A DNA stretch of 35,127 nt, from the NCBI GenBank assembly GCA_023819605.1, contig JAMWCB010000004.1, forward strand, positions 1 to 35,127, written 5' to 3'. Made by a program: the position numbers and the translations under genes. Each line of letters opens with the position of its first letter. Positions within the stretch are counted from its first letter, which is position 1. Shown here in pieces: positions 16,772 through 27,411 of this stretch. A model generated the notes under the pieces. That model was not told the origin of the DNA. It saw only the letters and a list, made by a program, of their open reading frames with translations, and searched no databases. This DNA is from Candidatus Omnitrophota bacterium. GTDB lineage: Bacteria > Omnitrophota > Gorgyraeia > B26-G9.

Positions 16772-19700
16772 TTATTTCCATTTATCCGGCACGGTTTGCG
16801 TGGTCAACTTCAAGAAACCGTTGACATCATACAAGAACATACCGGTTTTTGACCCCTGGGCGTTGTACTGGAACATCTGCTTGCCGTCTGCGCCAAAGGT
16901 CGTCCAGCCGGTCAAGGTATTGCCCTGGTAGCTGTTCGCTCTCTCGAGAAAACCGTACATATTGTAGGTAAAGCCGCCGGACTTCGCGCCATCGACGTAC
17001 GTACTGCCGGAGGCAACTCTCATGTATGTTTCCGTCTGTTGGCCTAATTTGTTAAAATAGGTAATCGATGTCTCTGCGCCGTCGTTAAAACTGATCGTCG
17101 AGGCCAAAAATCCGGTCGGAGAATACTGATACGAGGAAACTCGCTGACCTTCGGCATTGACCACCTCTGTCGGGCGCGAATACGTATCGTACCGCGTCGT
17201 CTGAGTGACTTCCTGCGCGCCGCCGTCCGGAGCGCTAAACGTAACCGTCGTATCGATAAACCCGAAATCGTTGTAATTATTGCGCTGAACCAAAGCGCCG
17301 CCGGTTAATCCGCCGTTGCTGAAATTCTGCGCCGTATTCGAACCCGGATCGTCACTATTGTAAATATACATCGTTTGGTTCGGATACGTATTCGGTATGG
17401 ACTGATCGCCCCAAACATCCTGCGGCGTCAAACCGACGCCCGTATAGAGCTGATAGGTATTCGTCGCTTTGGAGTACGCGTCGAAATCCGTGCGGGACGT
17501 AACCACCTGCGTCATCACATTCTGGCCGGCCGCATCTTTCGTCACCCCGGTAGAATAGTTGAGCGTGTGCGCCAGGGAACCGAAAGAATTGTACGCGTAA
17601 TCCGTAGTCATGACATTGCGATGATTGACCGCATAGTCCGGACGGCCCTGCGCGTCGAAAATCAATTTCCCGGTGTAGGTGCCTCCTTCGCCGAAATTTA
17701 TCGTCGACTGAATAAACCCGGTCGACGAATAAACGTTCTGCGAAACCTTAGCGCCCAACTGATTGTAGCTGATATCCGGGCGGCCGTATTTATTGTAATC
17801 GGTGCGTCCGCTGTACACCACTTCAGACCCAATCTGATTAGCCACGGTCACCGTCTGGCCGGCGGCATCGATCTCCTGATGTCCGGTAGTTCCCTGCGCC
17901 AGCGTGTAACTGGTCGTTCCGGTCACAAAACCGGTCGCTACCGTATTCCCGTCCGCGTCAACACGGGTATAATTGAAAACCTGCGTCAAGGTATCATGGT
18001 TGATCACGTCGGCATTATACACGTTATCGTCGGCATCATAGCGGGTGTAGCTTTCCGTCGGACGCGAATACTCGTTATATTTCGTATAACCGGTCACGAC
18101 ATAGCTGCCCACCGCGCCTTGTACCGTATCCTGCTGCCCGGCTATCCCGATGCCTTCCACGAAGCTCAAGTTATTCGACTGAACCATAAAACCCGCGTCG
18201 TTATATTCGTAACTGGAAACGACCGCGCCTTCCATATTGCGTGTTTCCGTCTGGCGGCCATACGCGTTATAACGAGTGATCCCGGTCGCTTCCTGCTGCT
18301 TACTCGCGTTGAAATCGCCGTAGGAGGTGCTGGACGACAGGAAGCCGTTCTGATTATACTGGAAGGTCTGCGTTAAAACGCCACGTTCGTTGTAAGCGGC
18401 ATTCGGACGGCTCTGATTATCATAAACCGTCTTGCCTAAGAATGTTCCGTTTACTCCGTAGTTATTCGATTCCTTCATAAAGCCGTTATTGGAATAAATG
18501 AATTTACCGGTCATTTCATTTAATTCATTATAAGACGCATCCTGTTGTCCATATTTATTAAACGAAGTAAAACCGGTAACCACATTCACTCCCTGGGCGT
18601 TTTTATCGCCGTAGCTTATCGTCTCCATGAGAAATCCGGTATTGTTATTTCCCAACAGCGCGGTATCCGCCATCGAATGCGTGACATTGGTGTTATAAAT
18701 GAATTCCTGAACTTTCGTCTCCACACCTCGCTCGGAAACACTGTAAGCCGCCAACGGCCGGCTGGCCGCGTCATACGTGGTATAGCCGGTGAGCGGCTGA
18801 TAGGTATTGCCGTTGGATTCGGTGATGATATCGCCATAGCTGTTCGTTCTGAGCATAAAACCATTCTGGTCATACACATAATCGGATACCTTGACGCCTT
18901 CGACGTTCGTCTGGCTTAACGCCTTGCCGAACACATCATAGGATGTCGTACCGGTAACCACCGGAGTGACCGTTTTGGTTGTGCCGCTACCCTCGACGAT
19001 CGGTTCGCCATAGCTGGTACTGGCATTTAATTGGCCGCTGAAATCGTCATAGGTAAACGACTGTACCATCACGCCGCGATGGTTGGTAGCTTCCGTGGGA
19101 CGGCCGATGGCATTAAATTTCGTTACTCCGGTTAAGGTTCCCTGCGCGCCGTAATTCTGCGTACTGGTCAGAAAACCCTGGTTGGAATACCCATAACGGG
19201 TGGTCATTTCGCCGAATTCGTTCAGGCTCTCTTTTTGACGGCCATATTTATCAAAGGTCGTTGTGCCGACCAACACGCCGCCCTGCCCAAAATTCTGCGT
19301 TGACGTCACAAAACCGTCGGTATAGTTATACCGCTGAACCAAAGCTCCCGGGCCGGCCTGTGTATCCCAATATGTCTGATACGATTCGGTCGGACGGGAA
19401 TTATCGTCGAACAAGGTATAGCCGGTAACGACATAATACCCTTGGCGTGTCTGTCCGTCGAAATTAGTCGCCGTCTGCGCGCTGCTCAGATCTGCCTGGA
19501 ACGCAAGGCTGGTCGTCTTCGTTAAAAAACCGGTCGGAGTATATTCATACGCGGAAACCGCCAACCCCTTATCATTAAGCACGGTCGTCGACTTTCCGTA
19601 TCCGTCAAATAACGTCCTGCCGGTAAAGGTTTGGTCCTGGCCGTAGCTGTCGCTCGACGCCAAGAAACCGTAATTATTATACGTAAACGTAGACGTCTTC

Positions 19701-22700
19701 GCGCCGGTCATATTATACGCCGCATCCGGACGGCCGTCTTTCGTAAACACGGTTTTGCCTAAAAATGTTCCGCCTAAACCGTAATTCGAAGACTCCGCGA
19801 GAAATCCCTGGCGGGAATACGTATAACCGGATACTTTCGCCCCTGCTTCGTTATACGATGTCTGTTGACGGCCGTAATTATCGAACGTGGTATAACCGGA
19901 GGCCGACTGATTATTGCCGAAATTATTCGTCCGGGTTAAAAAACCGCCCTCATACACATAATTCTGCACCATCGCACGCTGCTCGCCGTGCGTGCCGTCA
20001 TTATAAACCTGGTACGTTTCCGTCGGACGCTGATACGCGTCAAAAACCGTTTCACCGGTAACGATAGAAATCGGGGCCGCGCCATCGGCCAACGGCGTAA
20101 ATCCGTCCGCGGCTACCGGCACACCCTGCTGATTCGTCAGGATACCGTGCGATATCGATCTGTCCATAAACCCATACCGGTCGTACGCGTAGGACTGCAC
20201 CAGGGTTCCTTCCTGATTAAACGACTGGTTCGTTTTACCGGAAGCGTCATAGGTGGTATATCCGGTATAGGTCGGAGTATACAGCGCCAACGTCGCTCTG
20301 CCCGAATTGTTTGGATCAACCATCGTAACCGAAGCTTCGCCCCAGTTTTTGCTGACATTCAAAAATCCGTCCGCGCCATATTCAAATGTCTGGGTAAGCC
20401 CACCCAAGAACGGCTGTATCGCGGTATTCTGCAAATCAGCTTCCGTCAAACCCTGCGTTGACGTCAGGAAATTCGCCGGCAAATTACCCCGGTTCGTATA
20501 ATTGAAACTGGCCACCGGTTGGCTATAGGCATTGAACACCGTCGTTCCGGTAAGCGTTTTGTTCTTACCGTAGGAATTAGTCGACGCCAGGAAGCCGCCG
20601 CGAGAATAATTATAACTTTGAACCAAATTTCCTTCTTCATTGAACGACTGTTTTTGCCGCCCCAAATCGTCAAAAGTCGTACGGCCGGTAACCACTTGCT
20701 GTCCGTTCACAAAACCGCCGTAATTGATCGTGCTGCGCACAAACGAAGAATATTTCGTCACCGTCGCCGTTCCGCCGTCGGCAGTTTTAACCGTTGCCTC
20801 ATAGGAATAATCGTAATCCTGAACTTTAACGGTTTCACCGTTGTAAATCGAATACGAGGCCATAGGACGAGAATCGCCGCCGAACTGCGTAAAACCGGTT
20901 ACCACACCGGATTGCACACCGGCTCCGGCCAAATTATCCGTAGCCCATGCCGCCACGGACTCCCATGTTCCGGTGCGCGATTGCGCTTGCGCATTCGAAT
21001 AATCGGATGCCACCACTTTATACGCGCTTGTCTGCGTCGCGCCGCTGTTTGTCGCCCCCATGATGAAATAACCGACCGCGACGTCGTTCAACGCCCAATT
21101 TTCCGCGACGTTCGCCGACGGATTTTCCTGCTGCGCAGACGCGTCGCCGGAAAACAAACGAATCGTGGTCATGGCGAAAAACTGCGCCTTGTCCGTATCG
21201 CCGCCGTTCAACGCAGCCCACGCCGCGGAAATCAAATCAGCCGACGATAAATTACCGGTTTGCGGATCGACCAGCGCCGCCAAATCGTTCGCATAACGGG
21301 TGCCCCACGCCGGATCCCATTCACTGGCCACGGCGTCCCGGTCTGCCTGCGTAGCCACAACCATCGTATTCCCGCCGCCGATATCGCTCGCGCGGCCGAT
21401 ACTGTAACTTCTCACCAATAAACCGTATTGATCGTAATCGTACGACTGCACCAAACTGCCGGCGTGGTTAAACACATCCGTGGGGCGGCCCTTCGCGTTA
21501 TAAACCGTCGTTCCGGTTGTCACGCCGCCTTCGCCCAAGCTGGTCGTCGCTTTTAAGAAACCGTCATTGCCGTACTGATAGGTCTGCGTAACCGATCCCT
21601 GCGCGTTGTAAGAAAGCTCCGGACGGCTGAACTGATTAAATTCCGTGCGTCCGGTCAGTTTCGCATTCGCGCCGTAGGACATCGTCGAGGACATAAACCC
21701 TTTTGATGTATATAAATATTTTTGCGATAATTCTTTAACCTGTTCGCCGGTGGAGGTGTCCGTTACCGCATTACCTTCGTTGTCCCGCACCAGATTATAC
21801 ACCGCGTCCGGACGGCCGAGTTTATCATACGTCGTAACGGAAGTTCGCACGTAAACCAATTGATTAGTCGCCGAATCGACGATGGCATTGCCGGCGTCAT
21901 CGCGTTCGATACCCAGAGAAAACGTTCTATCCAGCAAGCCGTTGGCTTTATATTCATATTCCTGAATTTTCACCATATTGCCGCCGTCGCCGATCTGCCA
22001 TACTTCGTTCGGACGGCCTTGCCGATCAAAATACGTCACGCTCAATTGCGCCTGATTTCCGGTGGTAAGGTCAATCGCTCCCAGCGATACGGTATTTTCA
22101 AGAAATCCGTTGGTATTATAATTATAAACTTGCACTTTCATACCTTCGGCATTGTATGCCGCCACCACGCGGCCGGATTTATCGAATTCCGTCCATCCGG
22201 TCACCACGCCGTTCGCCGCAATTTCCACCAACGAAGAAACCCGATTATCGGTATCGAAATTATAGACACCGGTAACCACCGGCTCACCCGTTTCCGTATC
22301 GGTGCGCGTAATCGTAGTATAATATCCTTCCTGGACATTTGTGGTCGTTCCATCGGTAATATTATTAACTGCCATCAAATGACCATCGACGTCATACTGA
22401 TATACTTTTGTCACGGTGCCCTGCGCGTTCCGCGTTAAATTCGGCTTTTCCATCTGAAATTCCGTGACATTGCCGTAATTGTCCGTATAGGATTGCATCG
22501 TGCCGTCGTTATTATACGCATAGCGGCCAATTTCATTGCCGGTAGAATCGGTAACATAGGATGCTTTGCCGTTCGTATAATGCGTTACATTTCCCCACTG
22601 GTCGGTGGAGGAGGCTAATCTATTTTGATCGTCATATTGGTAGGTAACGGTGCCCTGGCCGGTAGTTGTTACCAAATTCCCGAGATTATATAAAGAAGTA

Positions 22701-23119
22701 TCCTGCACCACGCCATTGCTGTTCACCACATTGACAACCTGGCCGTTCTGATCGTACTGGAATTGGAGGGTCTCGCCAAATTCGTTAACCATCGTGCGCT
22801 CAGAACCTTCCAAATAGTAACTCGTCCAGCTTGTACCCTGCTGGTCGACGCTCATTTTAGCTTTAACACCATCGCCCTGGAGGAGATACACATCGCCGTT
22901 GCTTGACGTAATGATAACCGGCGGCGGCGCAATCTGCTGATTTAAATCCGCAGATGTGCTCTGAGTGCTAATTTTCGTCTGAGTTAGCGGATCGATAAGG
23001 TTTGGATCTTGATAGTAATCGTAAGGATTGGTCTGAGCGACTAAACCTACTGGGCAAATTAAAGATAAACTAAAAAAGAATAAAACCAGATAGTTAACAT
23101 AAAAGTTAACCTTTTTCAT
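16772..23119 (-). CDS. Secreted giant YD/RHS-like repeat protein, about 2115 aa
   Basis: Single ORF; ATG at 23119 with AGGAGG; signal peptide MKKVNFYVNYLVLFFFSLSLICPVGLVAQ; about 28 units of the type TGxTxFDxxGRPxxSYNxxGxxVQxYxYxxxGFLxSTxSYG. Confidence 0.9.
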   Translation of the reverse strand: MKKVNFYVNYLVLFFFSLSLICPVGLVAQTNPYDYYQDPNLIDPLTQTKISTQSTSADLNQQIAPPPVIITSSNGDVYLLQGDGVKAKMSVDQQGTSWTSYYLEGSERTMVNEFGETLQFQYDQNGQVVNVVNSNGVVQDTSLYNLGNLVTTTGQGTVTYQYDDQNRLASSTDQWGNVTHYTNGKASYVTDSTGNEIGRYAYNNDGTMQSYTDNYGNVTEFQMEKPNLTRNAQGTVTKVYQYDVDGHLMAVNNITDGTTTNVQEGYYTTITRTDTETGEPVVTGVYNFDTDNRVSSLVEIAANGVVTGWTEFDKSGRVVAAYNAEGMKVQVYNYNTNGFLENTVSLGAIDLTTGNQAQLSVTYFDRQGRPNEVWQIGDGGNMVKIQEYEYKANGLLDRTFSLGIERDDAGNAIVDSATNQLVYVRTSVTTYDKLGRPDAVYNLVRDNEGNAVTDTSTGEQVKELSQKYLYTSKGFMSSTMSYGANAKLTGRTEFNQFSRPELSYNAQGSVTQTYQYGNDGFLKATTSLGEGGVTTGTTVYNAKGRPTDVFNHAGSLVQSYDYDQYGLLVRSYSIGRASDIGGGNTMVVATQADRDAVASEWDPAWGTRYANDLAALVDPQTGNLSSADLISAAWAALNGGDTDKAQFFAMTTIRLFSGDASAQQENPSANVAENWALNDVAVGYFIMGATNSGATQTSAYKVVASDYSNAQAQSRTGTWESVAAWATDNLAGAGVQSGVVTGFTQFGGDSRPMASYSIYNGETVKVQDYDYSYEATVKTADGGTATVTKYSSFVRSTINYGGFVNGQQVVTGRTTFDDLGRQKQSFNEEGNLVQSYNYSRGGFLASTNSYGKNKTLTGTTVFNAYSQPVASFNYTNRGNLPANFLTSTQGLTEADLQNTAIQPFLGGLTQTFEYGADGFLNVSKNWGEASVTMVDPNNSGRATLALYTPTYTGYTTYDASGKTNQSFNQEGTLVQSYAYDRYGFMDRSISHGILTNQQGVPVAADGFTPLADGAAPISIVTGETVFDAYQRPTETYQVYNDGTHGEQRAMVQNYVYEGGFLTRTNNFGNNQSASGYTTFDNYGRQQTSYNEAGAKVSGYTYSRQGFLAESSNYGLGGTFLGKTVFTKDGRPDAAYNMTGAKTSTFTYNNYGFLASSDSYGQDQTFTGRTLFDGYGKSTTVLNDKGLAVSAYEYTPTGFLTKTTSLAFQADLSSAQTATNFDGQTRQGYYVVTGYTLFDDNSRPTESYQTYWDTQAGPGALVQRYNYTDGFVTSTQNFGQGGVLVGTTTFDKYGRQKESLNEFGEMTTRYGYSNQGFLTSTQNYGAQGTLTGVTKFNAIGRPTEATNHRGVMVQSFTYDDFSGQLNASTSYGEPIVEGSGTTKTVTPVVTGTTSYDVFGKALSQTNVEGVKVSDYVYDQNGFMLRTNSYGDIITESNGNTYQPLTGYTTYDAASRPLAAYSVSERGVETKVQEFIYNTNVTHSMADTALLGNNNTGFLMETISYGDKNAQGVNVVTGFTSFNKYGQQDASYNELNEMTGKFIYSNNGFMKESNNYGVNGTFLGKTVYDNQSRPNAAYNERGVLTQTFQYNQNGFLSSSTSYGDFNASKQQEATGITRYNAYGRQTETRNMEGAVVSSYEYNDAGFMVQSNNLSFVEGIGIAGQQDTVQGAVGSYVVTGYTKYNEYSRPTESYTRYDADDNVYNADVINHDTLTQVFNYTRVDADGNTVATGFVTGTTSYTLAQGTTGHQEIDAAGQTVTVANQIGSEVVYSGRTDYNKYGRPDISYNQLGAKVSQNVYSSTGFIQSTINFGEGGTYTGKLIFDAQGRPDYAVNHRNVMTTDYAYNSFGSLAHTLNYSTGVTKDAAGQNVMTQVVTSRTDFDAYSKATNTYQLYTGVGLTPQDVWGDQSIPNTYPNQTMYIYNSDDPGSNTAQNFSNGGLTGGALVQRNNYNDFGFIDTTVTFSAPDGGAQEVTQTTRYDTYSRPTEVVNAEGQRVSSYQYSPTGFLASTISFNDGAETSITYFNKLGQQTETYMRVASGSTYVDGAKSGGFTYNMYGFLERANSYQGNTLTGWTTFGADGKQMFQYNAQGSKTGMFLYDVNGFLKLTTQTVPDKWK

Positions 23120-23333
23120 TGCAACCTCCTCTTTGTTTGAAAAAGTATCGTTAAGGAACCGAAGAGGGGCAATGAAATAAAAAATAAATGAAATAAATGA
23201 TGGCATTTCCTTTCTCACTGCCCCTTAAAACAAATTTTTCTCGTTTATTCCCACCTCCTTACATTTAGTTTAAAATTGTAAATAACAGAATATATAATAT
23301 GGAAATAAAACACTTTTTTCCATTTTCGTTTAA

Positions 23334-23362
23334 ATTATAACATAGGATCTATTTTTTGTCAA
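23334..23362 (-). promoter_or_regulatory. Consensus sigma70 promoter of the giant YD-repeat gene
   Basis: Minus strand TTGACA (23362-23357), N17, TATAAT (23339-23334); exact match to both hexamers. Confidence 0.85.
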
Positions 23363-23396
23363 GTAATTGAAATGTTTATAAAATATTTTATATACT

Positions 23397-24605
23397 TTAG
23401 TAATTATTAAAAAAATAATCGATCAGTTCAAAACCATTCTTATAAAAAACAGGGCTTGCCGCCGCGGTACGCTCAGAATACGCAGAAAAACCGTTCTGTT
23501 CAATACCAAAACCGTAGAGAACAAAACCAACGGGATCGGCGGTGTGGGTACGCAATGATACCGGAGTCGGATGGTCCGGCAACGCCAGAACACGAATATC
23601 ATCCCGCGAATAGGCCGCGCAAATTTTCGCCACGATATGCCGGTCGATATTTTCAATCGCGGTAATTTTCGCGCGCGTATCGCCGTTATGCCCGGCTTCA
23701 TCCGGCGCCTCGACGTGAATGAACACAAAATCATTCTTTTTTAAACTTTCCAATGCGTATTCGGCTTTCGCTTCGTAATTCGTGTCATAATAACCGGTAA
23801 TCCCGGGAACGTCCAACGGCGTCAACCCGATCGCGCGGCCGATTCCTTTAATTAAATCCACCGCCGAAATCACTGATCCCTGCCGCCCGAATTTTTCGGC
23901 AAAGGACGGCAACACCGCTTTTTTGCCCTGCCCCCAAAGCCAAATCATATTCGCGGGATTTTCTTTTAAATCAACCCGCACACTGTTAATTTCATGCCCG
24001 GCCAGCAGCGCGCGCGTTTTTTCCATCAAAGACGCCGCGTAGTTTTCTTCTTTTTTCCCTTTTGCGCGGGGAAGGTGCTCGCTGATTCTTTTCCCGATGA
24101 TATCATGCGGCGGAACGCATTGCAGATTAAGCAGTTCCTCGCAATTGCCGCGGACGACGGCGATATGCCGATAACTGACGCCGGGATAAAACCGCACGGT
24201 TTCGTCCGCGCAGGTCGCATTCAAAAAATCAACCAATACTTTCGCCTCGCGCGTGGAAATATGCCCGGCGCTGTAATCGACCAAATTGCCGTTTTCTTCC
24301 GTAATTAAATTACAGCGAAAGGCAATTTCGTCGGCACGCAATTCGATGCCCAGATTCTCCGCCTCCAGCGGCCCCCGCCCGGCATAGTAGCGGCGCGGAT
24401 CATACCCGAAAATCGCCATATTGGCCACATCGCTGCCCGGCGCCATGCCCGCGGGGATAAACGACGCGCGGCCGACCATACCGTTGGCCGCCATAGAATC
24501 CATCGCCGGCGTGCGGGCGGCTTCCAAGGGAGTTCTTCCCCCCAGTTCTTCAACCGGGTAATCGGCCATGCCGTCGGCGACCACAATAACGTATTTTTTT
24601 TTCAT
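23397..24605 (-). CDS. ApgM-like alkaline-phosphatase-superfamily protein; probable homoserine kinase of the archaeal phosphoglycerate mutase-like type
   Basis: MKKKYVIVVADGMADYPVEELGGRTPLEAARTPAMD, APGSDVANMAIFGYDP, HVEAPDEAGHNGD, ALPDHPTP; adjacent to thrC and hom. Confidence 0.9.
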   Translation of the reverse strand: MKKKYVIVVADGMADYPVEELGGRTPLEAARTPAMDSMAANGMVGRASFIPAGMAPGSDVANMAIFGYDPRRYYAGRGPLEAENLGIELRADEIAFRCNLITEENGNLVDYSAGHISTREAKVLVDFLNATCADETVRFYPGVSYRHIAVVRGNCEELLNLQCVPPHDIIGKRISEHLPRAKGKKEENYAASLMEKTRALLAGHEINSVRVDLKENPANMIWLWGQGKKAVLPSFAEKFGRQGSVISAVDLIKGIGRAIGLTPLDVPGITGYYDTNYEAKAEYALESLKKNDFVFIHVEAPDEAGHNGDTRAKITAIENIDRHIVAKICAAYSRDDIRVLALPDHPTPVSLRTHTADPVGFVLYGFGIEQNGFSAYSERTAAASPVFYKNGFELIDYFFNNY

Positions 24606-24608
24606 ACT

Positions 24609-25682
24609 TCAGCTCAAACACAATTCGTTAACCACCGCCGCAACGGAGGGCGGCACCACCACCGGCTCCCGCACGCATTGAATCGCCCGATCCGGATCTT
24701 TCAACCCGTGGCCGGTCAACACGCACACCACGGATACGTTCCCGTCAATATCCTGAAAAAAACCGGCGCGGCCAAGCTTGATCACGCCGGCCACGGACGC
24801 GGCAGACGCCGGCTCGGCAAACACTCCTTCCGCCGCAGCCAGCAACTTATATGCCTCGATAATCTCGTCGTCGGTGACCTTAGCGATCTGGCCGTTCGAT
24901 TCGCGCAAAGCGGTCTCCGCGCTTTTCCAACTGGCCGGATTGCCGATTTTAATCGCTGTAGCCAGCGTCTTCGGATGCTCGATAATCTTCCCTTCGACGA
25001 TCGGCGCCGACCCGGCCGCCTGAAAACCAAGCAAACGCGGCAACGACGTGGATCTTCCCCGCTGCTTATATTCCTGAAAGCCCTTCCAGTACGCGGTAAT
25101 ATTGCCGGCGTTGCCGACCGGAATAGCCAGAAAATCCGGCGCCGCGCCGAGATCGTCGCATATCTCAAACGCCGCGGTTTTTTGCCCTTCGATGCGAAAC
25201 GGATTGATAGAATTAACCAACGTCACCGGATAGGCGGCGGTAATCTCGCGGGCTATCGCCAAAGCCTGGTCGAAATTACCATCCACGGCAATAACCTGCG
25301 CGCCATGAATAAGCGCCTGGGCAAGCTTGCCCAGCGCGATCGCTCCCTTCGGCAGCAGAACAATGCACTGCAAACCGGCGCGGGCGCTGTACGCGGCCGC
25401 CGCGGCCGACGTATTGCCGGTCGATGCGCACATCACCGCCTTTGCCCCGGATTCTTTTGCTTTGGTAATCGCCAAGGTCATACCGCGGTCTTTGAATGAG
25501 CCGGTGGGATTTAACCCTTCATACTTTAAAAAGAGCGAAAGATTTCCCGCGATTTTCTCGGCCAATAACGGCGCCGGCACCAAAGGAGTCGCCCCCTCCT
25601 GCAAACTGACCACCGGCGTCGTTTCCGTCACCGGCAAAAAATCACGGTATGTTTCAATAATCCCCGGCCAGCGCATATTCAT
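24609..25682 (-). CDS. thrC: Threonine synthase
   Basis: [29 protein letters not shown]-lysine motif; [18 protein letters not shown]; hom-thrC context. Confidence 0.93.
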   Translation of the reverse strand: MNMRWPGIIETYRDFLPVTETTPVVSLQEGATPLVPAPLLAEKIAGNLSLFLKYEGLNPTGSFKDRGMTLAITKAKESGAKAVMCASTGNTSAAAAAYSARAGLQCIVLLPKGAIALGKLAQALIHGAQVIAVDGNFDQALAIAREITAAYPVTLVNSINPFRIEGQKTAAFEICDDLGAAPDFLAIPVGNAGNITAYWKGFQEYKQRGRSTSLPRLLGFQAAGSAPIVEGKIIEHPKTLATAIKIGNPASWKSAETALRESNGQIAKVTDDEIIEAYKLLAAAEGVFAEPASAASVAGVIKLGRAGFFQDIDGNVSVVCVLTGHGLKDPDRAIQCVREPVVVPPSVAAVVNELCLS

Positions 25683-25689
25683 CGCCCCC

Positions 25690-26985
25690 TCATAAATTTT
25701 CCACCCGTATCGAAACGGTTTTTGTTTTAATAACAGGCAAGGTATCGATTTCCCGCAATGCCTGCGCCATATTTTTTTCTTTTGCCGTATGCGTCATCAT
25801 CACGATCGGCACCGCGTTGTTTTCCGGGCTTGCTTTTTGCAGCACACTGTGAATACTGATGCCTAAAGAACCAAGAATATGCGCCACGCGCGACAAAACA
25901 CCCGGCTCGTCCGCGGCGGAAAAACGAATGTAATACTTCATTTCCAGATCGGAAACCGGACGGATCGCCGCCGTATCCGCTGCGGGCTGCACTCCCCATA
26001 AACGGCCTCCGGCAGATGAATCCGCGTGCCGCGCCGCGTCGGTAATATCGCCGATCACCGCGCCGGCCGTCGGTTCTTTGCCGGCGCCGCGCCCATAAAA
26101 CAGTAAATCGCCGACTTTATCGCCGTGCAAAAAAATCGCGTTAAACACGCCTTGGACATGCGCCAACAGATGATCCTGCGGTATCAAGGTCGGATGCACG
26201 CGCAGCTCGATGCCGCCGGCGGACGCCTTGCCGATCGCCAGCAATTTCACGCAAAATCCCAAATCGTGCGCGTAACGGATATCCGCGGCGGTTAATTGGC
26301 TGATCCCTTCATAATACACATCCGCAAAATTTATTTTCCGGCCGAAACACAACCGGGCCAAAACCGTTAGCTTATGCGCCGCATCAATACCTTCAATATC
26401 CAAGGTGGGATCCTGCTCCGCGTACCCGCGCTTCTGTGCTTCGGCCAGCACCGGCTGAAAATCACGCCCATGCTGCGCCATTTCCGAAAGGATATAATTG
26501 GAAGTACCGTTGACAATCCCATAGACACTGTCGAAAATATTCACCTGCAGGCCTTCCCGCAGCGGCTTAATGATCGGGATACCGCCGCCGACGGCGGCTT
26601 CGAAGAAAATATCCACATCGTTTTCCCGGGCAGCCGCGAACAATTCTTCTCCCTGTTCGGCAAGCAGAGCTTTATTGGCCGTGACCACGAATTTTTTTCT
26701 GCGCAGCGCTTCCAAAATAAACTCTTTGGCCGGATGGATGCCGCCGATCAATTCCACGACAACCTGAATCCGTTCATCCGCCAACACCGCGCGGGCATCA
26801 GCGAAAACCCGGCAGCCGCAAGCAGCCGCGGCGTTCAGCGCCGCCTCGCTTTTGTCGCAGACCGCCTGCAGAATGATTTCCAACCCGGGCACCGGAGAAA
26901 ATCGGCCGTTCCGGCGCGCGAAAAAATCGATCACACCGCTGCCGACCGTGCCGGCTCCGATCAATGCGACATTAACGCTTCTCAT
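25690..26985 (-). CDS. hom: Homoserine dehydrogenase with C-terminal ACT domain
   Basis: [45 protein letters not shown]-terminal ACT-like region. Start at 26985 or 27000. Confidence 0.93.
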   Translation of the reverse strand: MRSVNVALIGAGTVGSGVIDFFARRNGRFSPVPGLEIILQAVCDKSEAALNAAAACGCRVFADARAVLADERIQVVVELIGGIHPAKEFILEALRRKKFVVTANKALLAEQGEELFAAARENDVDIFFEAAVGGGIPIIKPLREGLQVNIFDSVYGIVNGTSNYILSEMAQHGRDFQPVLAEAQKRGYAEQDPTLDIEGIDAAHKLTVLARLCFGRKINFADVYYEGISQLTAADIRYAHDLGFCVKLLAIGKASAGGIELRVHPTLIPQDHLLAHVQGVFNAIFLHGDKVGDLLFYGRGAGKEPTAGAVIGDITDAARHADSSAGGRLWGVQPAADTAAIRPVSDLEMKYYIRFSAADEPGVLSRVAHILGSLGISIHSVLQKASPENNAVPIVMMTHTAKEKNMAQALREIDTLPVIKTKTVSIRVENL

Positions 26986-27364
26986 GCGGCCTCTGTTCAT
27001 CCCGGATTATATTTTCCATCACATACAAATCGTGTTCCGACGCTTCCACAAATTTGACACCGATATCGAACGAAAATGATTTCCGCGCTTCTTTGCGCAC
27101 ATAAACGACCTCTCCGACAAAAACCAACGGATGCTCCAACTTAAGAATCCGCAGCGTAATATGCAGCAGCGTGCCCGGCGGATAATGCTTATCGGTCGCG
27201 AAACAAATCCCCCCGACGCTGATATCCTGCGTGATGCTGGAATCGCTGCGGTGCTCATGCCCGGGATATACGTAATAATTGATCACATAATGCGATTTAA
27301 CGCGCAAGAAACGCCGCTTTTCGCCGCGTTGATAATCATAATAAAACACATTGTCCGCATCCAT
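26972..27364 (-). CDS. PilZ domain protein (putative c-di-GMP binding)
   Basis: RRFLR (RxxxR) and DISVGG (DxSxxG) motifs; ORF trimmed to MDADN because the upstream codons fall in the tRNA gene. Confidence 0.85.
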   Translation of the reverse strand: MDADNVFYYDYQRGEKRRFLRVKSHYVINYYVYPGHEHRSDSSITQDISVGGICFATDKHYPPGTLLHITLRILKLEHPLVFVGEVVYVRKEARKSFSFDIGVKFVEASEHDLYVMENIIRDEQRPHEKR

Positions 27365-27411
27365 GCTCGCGTCTTTCTGGCCGGAGCTTATTCCCGGCAT
27401 TCGAAAAAAAA

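Noticed and set aside
17375-18376. 333-aa plus-strand ORF antisense to the giant gene (also 20519-21250, 21860-22438)
   Set aside because: Arg/Ile-rich translation with no motif, a by-product of codon bias in the repeated gene on the other strand.
16772-23119. CRISPR-like periodicity in the giant gene
   Set aside because: Repeats are degenerate coding units of the YD type with an intact frame; no identical direct repeats with unique spacers and no cas genes.
24678-25499. 273-aa plus-strand ORF opposite thrC (also 26374-27057, 28080-28619, 948-1493)
   Set aside because: Lies entirely opposite a confident gene; low-complexity composition and no domain signature.
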